40,632 bases of DNA from Rhodospirillales bacterium (GTDB lineage: Bacteria; Pseudomonadota; Alphaproteobacteria; Rhodospirillales; 2-12-FULL-67-15), in the NCBI GenBank assembly GCA_009693905.1, contig SHWG01000003.1:1-40632 (forward strand). The letters are read 5' to 3'. The notes under the pieces were generated by a model. The model did not search any database. It was not told where the DNA came from and was given only the letters and a program-made list of their open reading frames with translations. Of the stretch, positions 17,191 through 26,469 are shown one piece after another. The first letter of the stretch is position 1. The number at the start of each line of letters is the position of its first letter. A program made the position numbers and the translations under genes.

Positions 17191-18440
17191 ATGTTCTTGT
17201 TGTCGAAGCTGCTCGCGTATTTGATCCGGGTCGGGTCGCTGACGTTGACCGACGCAAAAGGGCGTCGTTATGTCTTCGCCGGGACTCCCGGGCCGGCGCT
17301 TGCCATCCGCCTTTGGGACCCCGCTCTGCCCCACCGCCTATTCCTGAACCCGAGCCTCGCGCTCGGCGAGGCCTATACCGACGGCACCCTCACGCTTGAG
17401 AACGGCGGCAGTCTCTACAATCTGCTCGATCTTTTCTCCCTCAACACCGGGCAAGTCGGGCTGCACCCCTTCAATCGGGCGCGGATCGGACTTGAGCGCA
17501 TATTCCGCCGCCTCGACCAATTCAACCCGATCCCGCGGGCGCGGGCCAACGTCGCCCATCATTACGATTTGTCCGGAACATTATATGATCTTTTTCTCGA
17601 TTCCGACCGGCAATACAGTTGCGCCTATTTCCGCACCGGATCGGAAGACCTGGACACCGCCCAGCTCGATAAAAAACGCCACATCGCCGCCAAGCTCCTG
17701 CTCAAGCCGGGCGCGAAGGTTCTCGACATCGGCTCCGGTTGGGGCGGACTTGCGCTTTACCTCGCCCGCGAGCACGACGTCGAGGTGACCGGGCTCACCC
17801 TTTCGTCCGAGCAGTTGGCTTATGCCGAGGTCCGTGCCCAGCGCGAAGGTCTCGCCGGCCGGGTCCGGTTCGCCTTGCGCGACTACCGCGACGAGACCGG
17901 CACCTACGATCGGGTCGTATCGGTGGGGATGTTCGAGCACGTCGGCGTCAACCACTACCGCCGTTTCTTCGCCCAGGCGCGCGACCGGCTCGCCCCCGAC
18001 GGTATCGCCCTTCTCCACACCATTGGCCGCAGCCGGGGGCCAGGACGGACCGATCCCTGGATTCGCAAATATATTTTCCTCGGCGGCTATATTCCGGCCC
18101 TCTCCGAGGTTTCCCGCGCCATCGAGCGCGAACAACTCGAGACCACCGATATCGAGGTCCTGCGGCTCCATTCGCCGAGACGCTCCGACGCTGGCGCCGG
18201 CGCTTTCTCGCCAACCGCGATCGGGTCAAGGCCCTCTACGACGAACGCTTCTGCCGCATGTGGGAATTCTATCTCGCCGTCAGCGAGGCCTCCTTCCGCC
18301 ATCTCGATTCCGTCGTTTACCAGATCCAGATGGCCAAGCGCCGGGACGCGGTGCCCCTGGTGCGCGACTACCTCTACGCTCCCGATTCGCGGCCTGAACT
18401 TCGCTTCGTGTCCGGCCGGAGCGATCCCCGCGCGGCCTGA
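17191..18440 (+). pseudogene. cfa: Cyclopropane-fatty-acyl-phospholipid synthase, frameshifted
   Basis: Cfa methylenates unsaturated acyl chains of membrane phospholipids using SAM. Residues from ATG 17191 show the family N-domain, then the methyltransferase domain with VLDIGSGWGGLALYLA, SVGMFEHVGVNHY and HTIGRSRGP. The first frame runs normally to LRLHS near 18172, then turns into unrelated sequence. The expected continuation (AETLRRWRRRFLANRDRVK to the stop at 18440) is in frame +3. A single missing base in what would be a Tyr codon at about 18172-18173 restores the whole protein at about 416 residues. The C-terminal catalytic part with the family FYLAVSEASFRH segment is therefore cut off. 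It may be a true mutation or a sequencing error. Confidence 0.85.
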
Positions 18441-18572
18441 GGCCCAAGCCGGACGCGACCTTTTTGCATCTCGAAGTCAAGCCCATTTTTTACCACCTGT
18501 CCCCGTAATACACTTAACTCACAGACTCGGACGCATTGTGAGTAGTGCGTTCGCGGGGTCCGATGCACCGCC
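18441..18572. other. dnaB upstream region with inverted repeat
   Basis: Holds ACTCACA (18517-18523) and TGTGAGT (18537-18543), a 7-bp inverted repeat with a 13-base loop, about 30 bases before the dnaB start. It could be an operator or an mRNA hairpin. No convincing -35/-10 pair was found. Confidence 0.35.
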
Positions 18573-20072
18573 ATGCCGATTGCCCTTTCCGCCGCCCTGC
18601 CGGCGCTCAGCGACGATTCCCTGGAACAGGCGCGTCGTCAGCCGCCCCATAACGTGCCTGCGGAAAAGGCGCTGCTCGGCGCGATTTTCGTCAACAACCG
18701 CGCCTTCGAGCGCGTTTCCGAATTTCTCCGTCCCGCGCATTTCGCGATTGGGCATCACGGGCGCATCTTCGACGCCGTCACCCTGCTGATCGGGCGCGGC
18801 CAGCTCGCCGATCCGGTGACGCTCCGGCGGTTCTTCGAGCAAGAGCAGGCGATGGCCGAAATCGGCGGGCCCGCCTACCTCGTCGAACTGGCCGAAAGCG
18901 CCACCACGATCATCAACGCCGGCGAATACGGCCGCCTGATTCACGACCTCCATCTCAAGCGCGCGTTGATCGGCATCGGCGAGGAGATGGTCAACGAGGC
19001 TTTTTCCGGCGCGGTCGACCAGGCCGCGACCGAGCAGATCGAACAGGCGGAGCAGAGTCTCTACGACCTCGCCACCACCGGCGAATACGACCGCGGCTTC
19101 GAGCCCTTCGACAGTTCGCTCAAGAAGGCGCTCGAAATGGCCGAGCGCGCTCACAAGCGCGACGGCAAGCTCGCCGGCGCGACGACCGGATTCCACGATC
19201 TCGACCTTCTCCTCGGCGGATTGCACCCGTCCGACCTGGTCATCCTCGCCGGCCGGCCGGGCATGGGCAAAACCGCGCTCGCCACCAATATCGCCTTCAA
19301 CGCGGCAAACACGCATTTCCGGTCCAAGGGCGCCGAAGGCGCGGTGGTCGGTTTCTTCTCGCTCGAAATGTCCTCGGAACAGCTCGCCGCGCGCATCCTT
19401 TCCGAACAAACCAACATCTCGTCCGACAAGATGCGCAAAGGACAATTGTCGAGCGAGGATTTTGACCGCCTCGCCGGCACGGTGCCGGCGATCAACCGGA
19501 TGCCGATGTATATCGACGACACGCCCGGATTGACGGTGAGCGCGCTGCGCACCCGGGCGCGGCGGTTGAAGCGCCAGCATAATCTCGGCCTGATCGTCGT
19601 GGATTACCTGCAGCTGATCTCCGGCGCGTCGCCATCGCGGCCCGACAACCGCGTCCAAGAGGTGTCCGAGATCACCCGCGGCCTCAAGGTGCTGGCCAAG
19701 GAATTGAGCGTGCCGGTGCTGGCGCTGTCCCAACTTTCGCGCCAGGTCGAAGCCCGCGAGGACAAGAAGCCGCAGCTTTCGGATTTGCGCGAATCCGGCT
19801 CGATCGAACAGGACGCGGACGTCGTCATGTTCATCTTCCGCGAAGAATATTACGTCAACCAGCGCAAGCCGGTGCAGCGCGACGAAGAGGATTCGGGCAA
19901 GTTCGCCGAGCGCTACGTCAAGTGGGAAGAGCGCAAGGTCCGAGTCGAGAAACTCGCCGAGATCATCGTCGCCAAGCAGCGCCACGGCCCCGTCGGCTCG
20001 GTGGAGATGCTGTTCGAAGCCAACCACACGCGCTTCAAAGATCTCGACCGCGAACATTCCCCCGAAACCTAG
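18573..20072 (+). CDS. dnaB: Replicative DNA helicase DnaB
   Basis: DnaB is the hexameric 5'-3' helicase at the replication fork. The 499-residue product has the N-terminal DnaB domain (NVPAEKALLGAIFVNNRAF at 27-46) and a RecA-like domain with Walker A AGRPGMGKTAL (Lys233), Walker B IVVDYLQLI and the DLRESGSIEQDADVV arginine-finger region. No intein interrupts it. The stop codon lies in the loop of a small hairpin (CCCGAA/TTCGGG, 20061-20079) directly before alr. Confidence 0.96.
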   Translation: MPIALSAALPALSDDSLEQARRQPPHNVPAEKALLGAIFVNNRAFERVSEFLRPAHFAIGHHGRIFDAVTLLIGRGQLADPVTLRRFFEQEQAMAEIGGPAYLVELAESATTIINAGEYGRLIHDLHLKRALIGIGEEMVNEAFSGAVDQAATEQIEQAEQSLYDLATTGEYDRGFEPFDSSLKKALEMAERAHKRDGKLAGATTGFHDLDLLLGGLHPSDLVILAGRPGMGKTALATNIAFNAANTHFRSKGAEGAVVGFFSLEMSSEQLAARILSEQTNISSDKMRKGQLSSEDFDRLAGTVPAINRMPMYIDDTPGLTVSALRTRARRLKRQHNLGLIVVDYLQLISGASPSRPDNRVQEVSEITRGLKVLAKELSVPVLALSQLSRQVEAREDKKPQLSDLRESGSIEQDADVVMFIFREEYYVNQRKPVQRDEEDSGKFAERYVKWEERKVRVEKLAEIIVAKQRHGPVGSVEMLFEANHTRFKDLDREHSPET

Positions 20073-20085
20073 ATTCGGGTGGCCC

Positions 20086-21240
20086 ATGACCACGCATGAC
20101 GTCGTGTGCTCCGCGCGCACAAGCCCGCGTACCGCTAGCGCGATCGTCACCGTCGATCTCGACGCCCTGGCCGCCAACTGGCGGCTGCTGAAAGCGCGGC
20201 TCGCGCCGGGCGCCGACTGCGCCGCGGTGGTCAAGGCGGACGCCTATGGCCTCGGCGCCAAGCAGATTGCGCCCGCGCTCCGCCGGGCCGGCTGCCGTAC
20301 GTTCTTCGTCGTCACCCTCGACGAGGGCCTCGATCTCGCGCCCGTGGTGCCGGGCTGTTCGATTTACGTGCTGGCGCCGCCGCTGGCCGGCAACGAAGCC
20401 GCGATCGCGGCGGCGGGCCTGATTCCGACGCTCAACAGCTTGGGCGACGTCGCGGCGTGGTCGGCCTTCGCCCGCGCCGCGGGACGCCCGCTGCCCGCCG
20501 CGTTGCACGCGGATACCGGCATGCGCCGGCTCGGCTTCGCTCCGGCCGAGATGGCGGTTTTGACCCGCGAACCGGAGCGGCTGGCGGGGCTCGACGTCCG
20601 TTTGTTCCTCAGCCATCTCGCCTGCGCCGACGAGCCCCGCCATCCCCTCAACGCCGAACAGCTCACCGCTTTCGTCGCCGCCAAGGCCCGCCTCGCCGCC
20701 GCCGGGGTCGCGCCCCGGGCCTCGCTCGCCAATTCCTCGGGCATTTTTCTCGGCCCCGAATATCACTTCGATCTCGTCCGCCCTGGCGCCGCGCTCTACG
20801 GCATCGCGCCGGTGCCCGGCCAGCACCAGCCGATGGCGCCGGTCGTGCGCGTGCAAGCGAAAATCCTTCAGGTCCGCGACGTTGACGCTCCCGCGACCGT
20901 TGGCTATGGTGCCACGCATCGTTTCTCTCGGCCGAGCCGGATCGCCACCGTCGCCGCCGGCTATGCCGACGGGTATCCGCGTTCGTTAAGCAGCGTCGGA
21001 ATTTGCTTCGTCGGCGAACATCGGGCTGCCGTCGTGGGACGGGTTTCCATGGATCTGACGACGATCGACGTGACCGGAATCCCCGAGAACCTCGTCCGGC
21101 CGGGAATGTTCATCGACCTGATCGGCCCCTTGAACCCGCTCGACGAAGTCGCCGCCGCCGCCGGCACCATCGGCTACGAACTGCTGACCCGGCTCGGGCG
21201 CCGCGCGCATCGCGTCTGGCAAGGGGGCGGTACGCCATGA
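20086..21240 (+). CDS. alr: Alanine racemase
   Basis: Alr converts L- to D-alanine for peptidoglycan, using PLP. The 384-residue product has the PLP-lysine motif VVKADAYGLG with Lys50, the HADTGMRRLGF segment, NSSGIFLG, VRPGAALYGI and a C-terminal beta domain with GRVSMDLTTIDVTG. It lies 13 bases after dnaB, the usual dnaB-alr order in alphaproteobacteria. Its TGA overlaps the mlaE ATG (ATGA). Confidence 0.95.
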   Translation: MTTHDVVCSARTSPRTASAIVTVDLDALAANWRLLKARLAPGADCAAVVKADAYGLGAKQIAPALRRAGCRTFFVVTLDEGLDLAPVVPGCSIYVLAPPLAGNEAAIAAAGLIPTLNSLGDVAAWSAFARAAGRPLPAALHADTGMRRLGFAPAEMAVLTREPERLAGLDVRLFLSHLACADEPRHPLNAEQLTAFVAAKARLAAAGVAPRASLANSSGIFLGPEYHFDLVRPGAALYGIAPVPGQHQPMAPVVRVQAKILQVRDVDAPATVGYGATHRFSRPSRIATVAAGYADGYPRSLSSVGICFVGEHRAAVVGRVSMDLTTIDVTGIPENLVRPGMFIDLIGPLNPLDEVAAAAGTIGYELLTRLGRRAHRVWQGGGTP

Positions 21241-22013
21241 ATTTCCTCCAGCCCATCGGCCACGTCGTCCTCGACTTCTTCGCCACCACAGGACGACTTA
21301 CGCTGTTCGCCATCGACGGCGTCACGCACTGTTTCCGCCCGCCGTTCTACGGGCGCATGATCGTCCGCCAAATGGTCGAGATCGGCTATTTCTCGCTTCC
21401 CGTCGTCGGCCTGACCGCCATCTTCACCGGCATGGTGCTGGCGCTGCAAAGCTACACCGGCTTCGCCCGCTTTTCGGCCGAGGCGGCGATCGCCAACGTC
21501 GTCGTCGTCGCCGTCACCCGCGAGCTCGGCCCGGTGCTCGCCGGCCTGATGGTCGCGGGCCGGGTCGGCGCCGCCATGGCCGCCGAGATCGGCACCATGC
21601 GCGTCACCGAGCAGATCGACGCGCTGACCACGCTTTCGACCAACCCGATGAAATACCTGGTCGCGCCGCGCCTGATCGCAGGCGTCGCCATGCTGCCGAT
21701 CCTGGTGCTGATCGCCGACATCATCGGCGTGCTCGGCGGATTTCTCGTCGCCAGTTACAAGCTCGGCTTCAACCCGACCAACTATCTCCAAAGCACCTGG
21801 AATTTCATGGAAGTCGAGGATGTGGTCTCGGGCTTGGTCAAGGCCGCCGTGTTCGGCTTCATCGTCACGCTGATGGGCTGCTATCACGGCTATACCTCGC
21901 GCGGCGGCGCGCAAGGCGTCGGCGCCGCCACCACCAACGCCGTCGTTACCGCCTCGATCCTGATCCTCTGCTTCGACTACATCCTGACCGAAATGTTCTT
22001 CGCCGGAAAATGA
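21237..22013 (+). CDS. mlaE: MlaE family lipid ABC transporter permease
   Basis: MlaE is the permease of the Mla system for phospholipid trafficking between the membranes. The 258-residue product shows the family motifs FTGMVLALQSYTGF, VTRELGPVLAGLMVAGRVGAA and the EIGTMRVTEQIDALTTLSTNP signature; five or six membrane helices are apparent. The start is the ATG overlapping the alr stop; the frame upstream lies inside alr. Its stop overlaps mlaF (ATGA). No MlaD binding protein gene is adjacent here. Confidence 0.92.
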   Translation: MNFLQPIGHVVLDFFATTGRLTLFAIDGVTHCFRPPFYGRMIVRQMVEIGYFSLPVVGLTAIFTGMVLALQSYTGFARFSAEAAIANVVVVAVTRELGPVLAGLMVAGRVGAAMAAEIGTMRVTEQIDALTTLSTNPMKYLVAPRLIAGVAMLPILVLIADIIGVLGGFLVASYKLGFNPTNYLQSTWNFMEVEDVVSGLVKAAVFGFIVTLMGCYHGYTSRGGAQGVGAATTNAVVTASILILCFDYILTEMFFAGK

Positions 22014-22795
22014 GCGCCCCCGCCGCCCAGGCCGTGAAAATCCGCATCCGCGGCTTGAAGAAAGCGTTCGGCCGCAAGGTCGTGCTCGACGGCATCGATC
22101 TCGACGTCGGCGTCGGCGAATCGCTGGTCGTCATCGGGGGCTCGGGCACCGGCAAATCGGTCCTTATCAAATGCGTGCTCGGCATCCTCCAGCCCGACTC
22201 CGGCAGCGTCCAGGTGGATGGCGAGGAAGTGGTCGAGATCGACGCCGACGGGCGCGAGCGGATCAACGACAAGTTCGGCATGTTGTTCCAGGGCTCGGCC
22301 CTGTTCGACAGCCTGCCGGTGTGGGAGAACGTCGCCTTCGGCCTGCTCGCGCGGAAGAAGGTGACCCGCGCCCAGGGCCGCGAAATTGCGTTGGCCAAAC
22401 TCGCCCAGGTCGGCCTCGGACCCGAGGTCGGCCAGCTTTCTCCGTCCGAGTTGTCCGGCGGAATGCAGAAGCGCGTCGCGCTCGCCCGCGCCATCGCCGC
22501 CGATCCGGAGATCATTTTCTTCGACGAGCCGACCACCGGGCTCGACCCGATCATGGCCGACGTCATCAACGACCTGATCGTCAAGATCACCCGCGAGGTC
22601 GGCGCGACCGCGCTTTCGATCACCCACGACATGGCGAGTTCGCGCAAGATCGCGCACCGCATCGCCATGCTCTACAACGGGCGGATCATCTGGAACGGCC
22701 CCCCCGCCGCGATCGATAACTCCGGCAATCCGTTCGTCGATCAGTTCGTCCACGGCCGCGCCGAAGGCCCGATCAAGATGGCGGTGCGGGCTTAG
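22010..22795 (+). CDS. mlaF: MlaF family lipid ABC transporter ATPase
   Basis: This is the ATPase partner of MlaE. The 261-residue product has Walker A GGSGTGKS with Lys49, the Q-loop GMLFQGSALFDSLPV (typical MlaF wording), the ABC signature LSGGMQKR, Walker B IIFFDEPTTGLDP and the H-loop SITHDM. It lies directly coupled to mlaE and 2 bases before radA. Confidence 0.94.
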   Translation: MSAPAAQAVKIRIRGLKKAFGRKVVLDGIDLDVGVGESLVVIGGSGTGKSVLIKCVLGILQPDSGSVQVDGEEVVEIDADGRERINDKFGMLFQGSALFDSLPVWENVAFGLLARKKVTRAQGREIALAKLAQVGLGPEVGQLSPSELSGGMQKRVALARAIAADPEIIFFDEPTTGLDPIMADVINDLIVKITREVGATALSITHDMASSRKIAHRIAMLYNGRIIWNGPPAAIDNSGNPFVDQFVHGRAEGPIKMAVRA

Positions 22796-22797
22796 TC

Positions 22798-24228
22798 ATG
22801 GCCCGCGCCACGTCCCAGTTCGTCTGCCAGCAATGCGGCGCCGCCGCGCCCAAGTGGGCCGGCCGGTGCGAATCCTGCGGCGCCTGGAACACGCTCGTCG
22901 AGGAGACGGTCGAGGCCCGGCCCAAGGCGCTCGGCGGCACCTTCGGCGGCAAAGGCAAGGGCCGCGCCCTCCCCTTCGTCGGCTTGAGGGGCGAGCGCGC
23001 GCCGGCGCCCCGACTCGGCGTCGGCATCGCCGAGTTCGACCGGGTCCTCGGCGGCGGGCTGGTCGCCGGCTCGGCGATTCTGGTCGGCGGCGATCCCGGC
23101 ATCGGCAAGTCGACGCTGCTGCTCCAGGCCGCCGCCCGCGTCGCCGCGAGCGGGCACGACGCGATCTATATTTCCGGCGAGGAGGCGATCGACCAGATCC
23201 GCCTGCGCGCCGAACGCCTCGGTATCGCCCAGGCACCGGTCCGGCTCGCGGTCGCGACCCAGGTCGGCGACATCGCCGCGTCGCTCACCGACGGCACTTC
23301 GCCCGAATTCGTGGTCATCGATTCGATCCAAACCCTGTTCGTCGAGACGCTCGAGTCCGCGCCCGGCACGGTGGCCCAGGTGCGCGCCTCGGCGCACGAA
23401 CTGATCCGGCTCGCCAAGCGCCAGGGTTTTGCCCTCGTCCTCATCGGCCACGTCACCAAGGAAGGCCTGATCGCCGGCCCGCGCGTGCTCGAACACATGG
23501 TCGACACGGTGCTCTACTTCGAGGGCGAGCGGACGCACCGCTTCCGCATCCTGCGCGCGGTCAAGAACCGCTTCGGCCCCGCCGACGAGATCGGCGTCTT
23601 CGCCATGGGCGACGAAGGCCTGGCCGAGGTCCCGAACCCGTCGGCGCTGTTCCTCGCCGAGCGCGGGCCGGACGCCCAACCCGGCGCCTCAGTCTTCGCC
23701 GGGATCGAGGGCACGCGCCCGGTCCTGGTCGAGATCCAGTCGTTGATCGCCCCGGCCCAACCGGGCACGCCCCGGCGCGCGGTGGTCGGCTGGGACTCGG
23801 GCCGGCTTGCGATGGTGCTCGCGGTGCTCGAAGCCCGCGCCGGAATCTCGTTCGCCAATCAGGACGTCTACCTCAACGTCGCGGGCGGGCTCCGGGTCTC
23901 CGAACCGGCGGCCGATCTCGCCGCCGCCGCGGCGCTGGTTTCCTCGCTCGCCGGAACCGCGGTGCCGGCGGACACGGTGGTGTTCGGCGAAATCGGACTG
24001 TCGGGCGAAATCCGCCCGGTCGCCCACACCGAGGTCCGCCTCAAGGAAGCGGCCAAGCTCGGGTTCAAGCGCGCGCTCGCGCCCGCCCCACACCGCGCCG
24101 GCGCCCAGCCCGCGCGCATTCCCGGAATCATCGTGCGCGAACTCCGGCACGTGACCGAACTCGCCGCCCTGTTCGCGGCGAAGACGCTGCCGCGGGCGGT
24201 CGCGGCCAAGGATGCCAGCCATGCCTAA
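22798..24228 (+). CDS. radA: DNA repair protein RadA
   Basis: RadA (Sms) is a RecA-related branch-migration helicase in recombinational repair. The 476-residue product starts with a C4 zinc finger (Cys10, Cys13, Cys24, Cys27). A RecA-like ATPase with Walker A GGDPGIGKSTLLL (Lys104) follows, then the RadA-specific KNRFG motif, then a Lon-protease-like C-terminal domain (LNVAGGLRVSEPAADLAAAA). It overlaps the cvpA start by 8 bases. Confidence 0.95.
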   Translation: MARATSQFVCQQCGAAAPKWAGRCESCGAWNTLVEETVEARPKALGGTFGGKGKGRALPFVGLRGERAPAPRLGVGIAEFDRVLGGGLVAGSAILVGGDPGIGKSTLLLQAAARVAASGHDAIYISGEEAIDQIRLRAERLGIAQAPVRLAVATQVGDIAASLTDGTSPEFVVIDSIQTLFVETLESAPGTVAQVRASAHELIRLAKRQGFALVLIGHVTKEGLIAGPRVLEHMVDTVLYFEGERTHRFRILRAVKNRFGPADEIGVFAMGDEGLAEVPNPSALFLAERGPDAQPGASVFAGIEGTRPVLVEIQSLIAPAQPGTPRRAVVGWDSGRLAMVLAVLEARAGISFANQDVYLNVAGGLRVSEPAADLAAAAALVSSLAGTAVPADTVVFGEIGLSGEIRPVAHTEVRLKEAAKLGFKRALAPAPHRAGAQPARIPGIIVRELRHVTELAALFAAKTLPRAVAAKDASHA

Positions 24229-24919
24229 CATCGCCGGCATCCACGGTCTCGACATCGCCGTCGCGGCGCTCTTGTTCGTCTCGGCCGCGTTCGCCTACTT
24301 CCGCGGCTTCGTCCACGAGGTTCTCTCGATCACCGGCTGGATCGGCGCCGCCGCCGCGTCGATCTACGGCTTCCCTTACGCCCGGCCGTTCTTCCGCCAG
24401 GCGATCTCCAACCCGTTGTTCGCCGACATCGCCGCGGGATCGGCGTTGTTCCTGGTCTCGCTCGTTATCCTGTCCCTGCTCGCCCGCGCGATCTCGGGCC
24501 GGGTCAAAGCGAGCGCGTTGGGTGCGCTCGATCGCGCGCTCGGGTTTCTGTTCGGGCTCGCGCGTGGCGCCCTGGTCGTGGTCCTCGCTTTTCTCGTCTA
24601 CATGCTCGCGGTTCCGGCGGGTGAACGCCCCGACTGGGTCCTGAAAGCGCGGGCAACGCCCTTGATGGGCGCCGGCGCCCATATCCTGGTCGGGCTCTTG
24701 CCGCCGGCGACCGCCGAGCGGCTCGGGATTCGCCAAGGCGGCCCGCTCGACGATCCCGCATCCCGCACCCGAACGCCCGAGCCTTCCGCCCGGGATCTGC
24801 TCCAGCCCCGGCCCCAGGCGCCCGAGCGCGCCCCCCCGGAGGGCTACAGCGAGAAGGAGCGCCAGGACATGCAGCGCCTGATCGACGGCGCCGCGCCCAA
24901 GGGCGAGAAACGCCAATAA
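24221..24919 (+). CDS. cvpA: CvpA family membrane protein
   Basis: CvpA is a small inner-membrane protein, linked in E. coli to colicin V production and envelope stress, often found next to purF as here. The 232-residue product has four hydrophobic segments, the motif AYFRGFVHEVLSITGWIGA near the N-terminus, and LDRALGFLFGLARGALVVV. A long hydrophilic Pro/Arg-rich C-terminal tail follows. Two ATGs (24212 and 24221) are possible; 24221 was preferred because it gives the normal N-terminus with only a short overlap with radA. Confidence 0.88.
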   Translation: MPNIAGIHGLDIAVAALLFVSAAFAYFRGFVHEVLSITGWIGAAAASIYGFPYARPFFRQAISNPLFADIAAGSALFLVSLVILSLLARAISGRVKASALGALDRALGFLFGLARGALVVVLAFLVYMLAVPAGERPDWVLKARATPLMGAGAHILVGLLPPATAERLGIRQGGPLDDPASRTRTPEPSARDLLQPRPQAPERAPPEGYSEKERQDMQRLIDGAAPKGEKRQ

Positions 24920-25002
24920 CCCCGAGATCATGGGCGAGTGACAGGGCCCCTGGGGAGGAGTAAAAGAACGCTTCGCTAGAACGTACCGGGCGCCTCAGTC
25001 CC

Positions 25003-26469
25003 ATGACCCGACACCTTCCCTTCACCCGAGAGATCGACGACGATCACCCGAAGGAAGAGTGCGGCCTGTTCGGCATCTACGGCCACACCGACGCCGCGCC
25101 CTTGACCACGCTCGGCCTGCACGCCCTTCAGCACCGCGGCCAGGAGGCGGCCGGCGTCGTCAGCTACGACGGCGCCCACTTCCACAGCCACCGCGCGCTC
25201 GGCCTGGTCGGCGACAACTTCAACCAGGAATCGGTCATCCGCCGCCTCGTCGGCGCCATGGCGATCGGCCATGTTCGCTACGCCACCACCGGGGAGACGG
25301 TGCTGCGCAACGTCCAGCCGCTGTTCGCCGACTTCGCCTTCGGCGGGCTCGCCATCGCCCACAACGGCAACCTCACCAACGCCTACGCGCTCCGGCGCGC
25401 CCTGGTCGAGCGCGGCTGCATCTTTCAGTCCACCACCGACACCGAGGCCATCGTCCATCTCATCGCCATCAGCGACCAGACCCGGGTCGTCGACCGGATC
25501 GTCGATGCGCTGCGCCAGGTCGAGGGCGCGTACTCGCTGGTGGCGCTGACCCGGGCCAAGCTGATCGGGATGCGCGATCCCCATGGCGTGCGCCCGCTGG
25601 TCCTCGGCCGGCTCGGGCCGGCCACCATCCTCGCCTCCGAGACCTGCGCCCTCGACATCATCGGCGCCACCTACGAGCGCGACGTCGAGCCGGGCGAGAT
25701 CGTGGTGATCGACAAGGACGGCCTTCGCAGCTACAAGCCCTTCGCCAAGTCGCCCCGGCGCTTCTGCATCTTCGAGTACGTCTACTTCTCCCGCCCCGAC
25801 AGCGTGATCGACGGCCGCAACGTCTACGCGGCGCGCAAGCGCATCGGCCACGAACTCGCCCGCGAGAGTCACGTCCCCGCCGACGTGGTCGTGCCGGTGC
25901 CGGATTCGGGCGTGCCCGCCGCGATCGGCTACGCCGAGGAATCGCGGGTGCCGTTCGAGCTCGGCATCGTCCGCAACCACTACGTCGGCCGCACCTTCAT
26001 CGAGCCGACCGACCAGATTCGCCACCTCGGTGTCCGCCTCAAGCACAACGCCAACGCCGCCTACCTCAAGGACAAGCGCGTGATCCTGGTCGACGACTCG
26101 ATCGTGCGCGGCACGACCTCGGTCAAGATCGTCGAGATGGTCCGCAACGCCGGCGCGAGCGAAGTGCACCTGCGCGTCTCGAGCCCGCCGACCACGCACC
26201 CCTGTTTCTACGGCATCGACACGCCCGAGCGCGACAAGCTGCTCGCCGCCCGCCACGACGTCGAAAGCATGCGCCGGTTCATCGGCGCCGATTCGCTCGC
26301 CTTCGTCTCCCTCGACGGGCTCTACCGCGCGGTCGGCGAGCCCGGCCGGCTCGCCAACGCGCCGCAATACTGCGACGCCTGCTTCAGCGGCGAATATCCG
26401 ATTCCGCTTTCCGACCACGACGGCGGCAACGTGCCGAAGCAGCTTTCGCTGCTCGCCGAGACGGAATGA
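25003..26469 (+). CDS. purF: Amidophosphoribosyltransferase PurF
   Basis: PurF makes 5-phosphoribosylamine from PRPP and glutamine, the first step of purine synthesis. The 488-residue product carries a 19-residue propeptide ending KEE before Cys20 (ECGLFGIYGH), the N-terminal nucleophile of the glutaminase domain. GHVRYATTGE and NGNLTNA follow, and the PRPP-binding loop VILVDDSIVRGTTS is in the phosphoribosyltransferase domain. C-terminal cysteines (YCDACFSGEYP) fit the iron-sulfur-type PurF. An 83-base gap separates it from cvpA; its stop overlaps the next gene (ATGA). Confidence 0.96.
   Translation: MTRHLPFTREIDDDHPKEECGLFGIYGHTDAAPLTTLGLHALQHRGQEAAGVVSYDGAHFHSHRALGLVGDNFNQESVIRRLVGAMAIGHVRYATTGETVLRNVQPLFADFAFGGLAIAHNGNLTNAYALRRALVERGCIFQSTTDTEAIVHLIAISDQTRVVDRIVDALRQVEGAYSLVALTRAKLIGMRDPHGVRPLVLGRLGPATILASETCALDIIGATYERDVEPGEIVVIDKDGLRSYKPFAKSPRRFCIFEYVYFSRPDSVIDGRNVYAARKRIGHELARESHVPADVVVPVPDSGVPAAIGYAEESRVPFELGIVRNHYVGRTFIEPTDQIRHLGVRLKHNANAAYLKDKRVILVDDSIVRGTTSVKIVEMVRNAGASEVHLRVSSPPTTHPCFYGIDTPERDKLLAARHDVESMRRFIGADSLAFVSLDGLYRAVGEPGRLANAPQYCDACFSGEYPIPLSDHDGGNVPKQLSLLAETE

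Noticed and set aside
18165..18180. Programmed frameshift in cfa
   Set aside because: No slippery heptamer or stimulatory structure is visible, and Cfa proteins are not known to need frameshifting.
24936..24965. GGGGAGGAG as a ribosome-binding site for a small leader gene before purF
   Set aside because: It is immediately followed by TAA and no start codon at suitable distance; it is also about 45 bases from the purF ATG.
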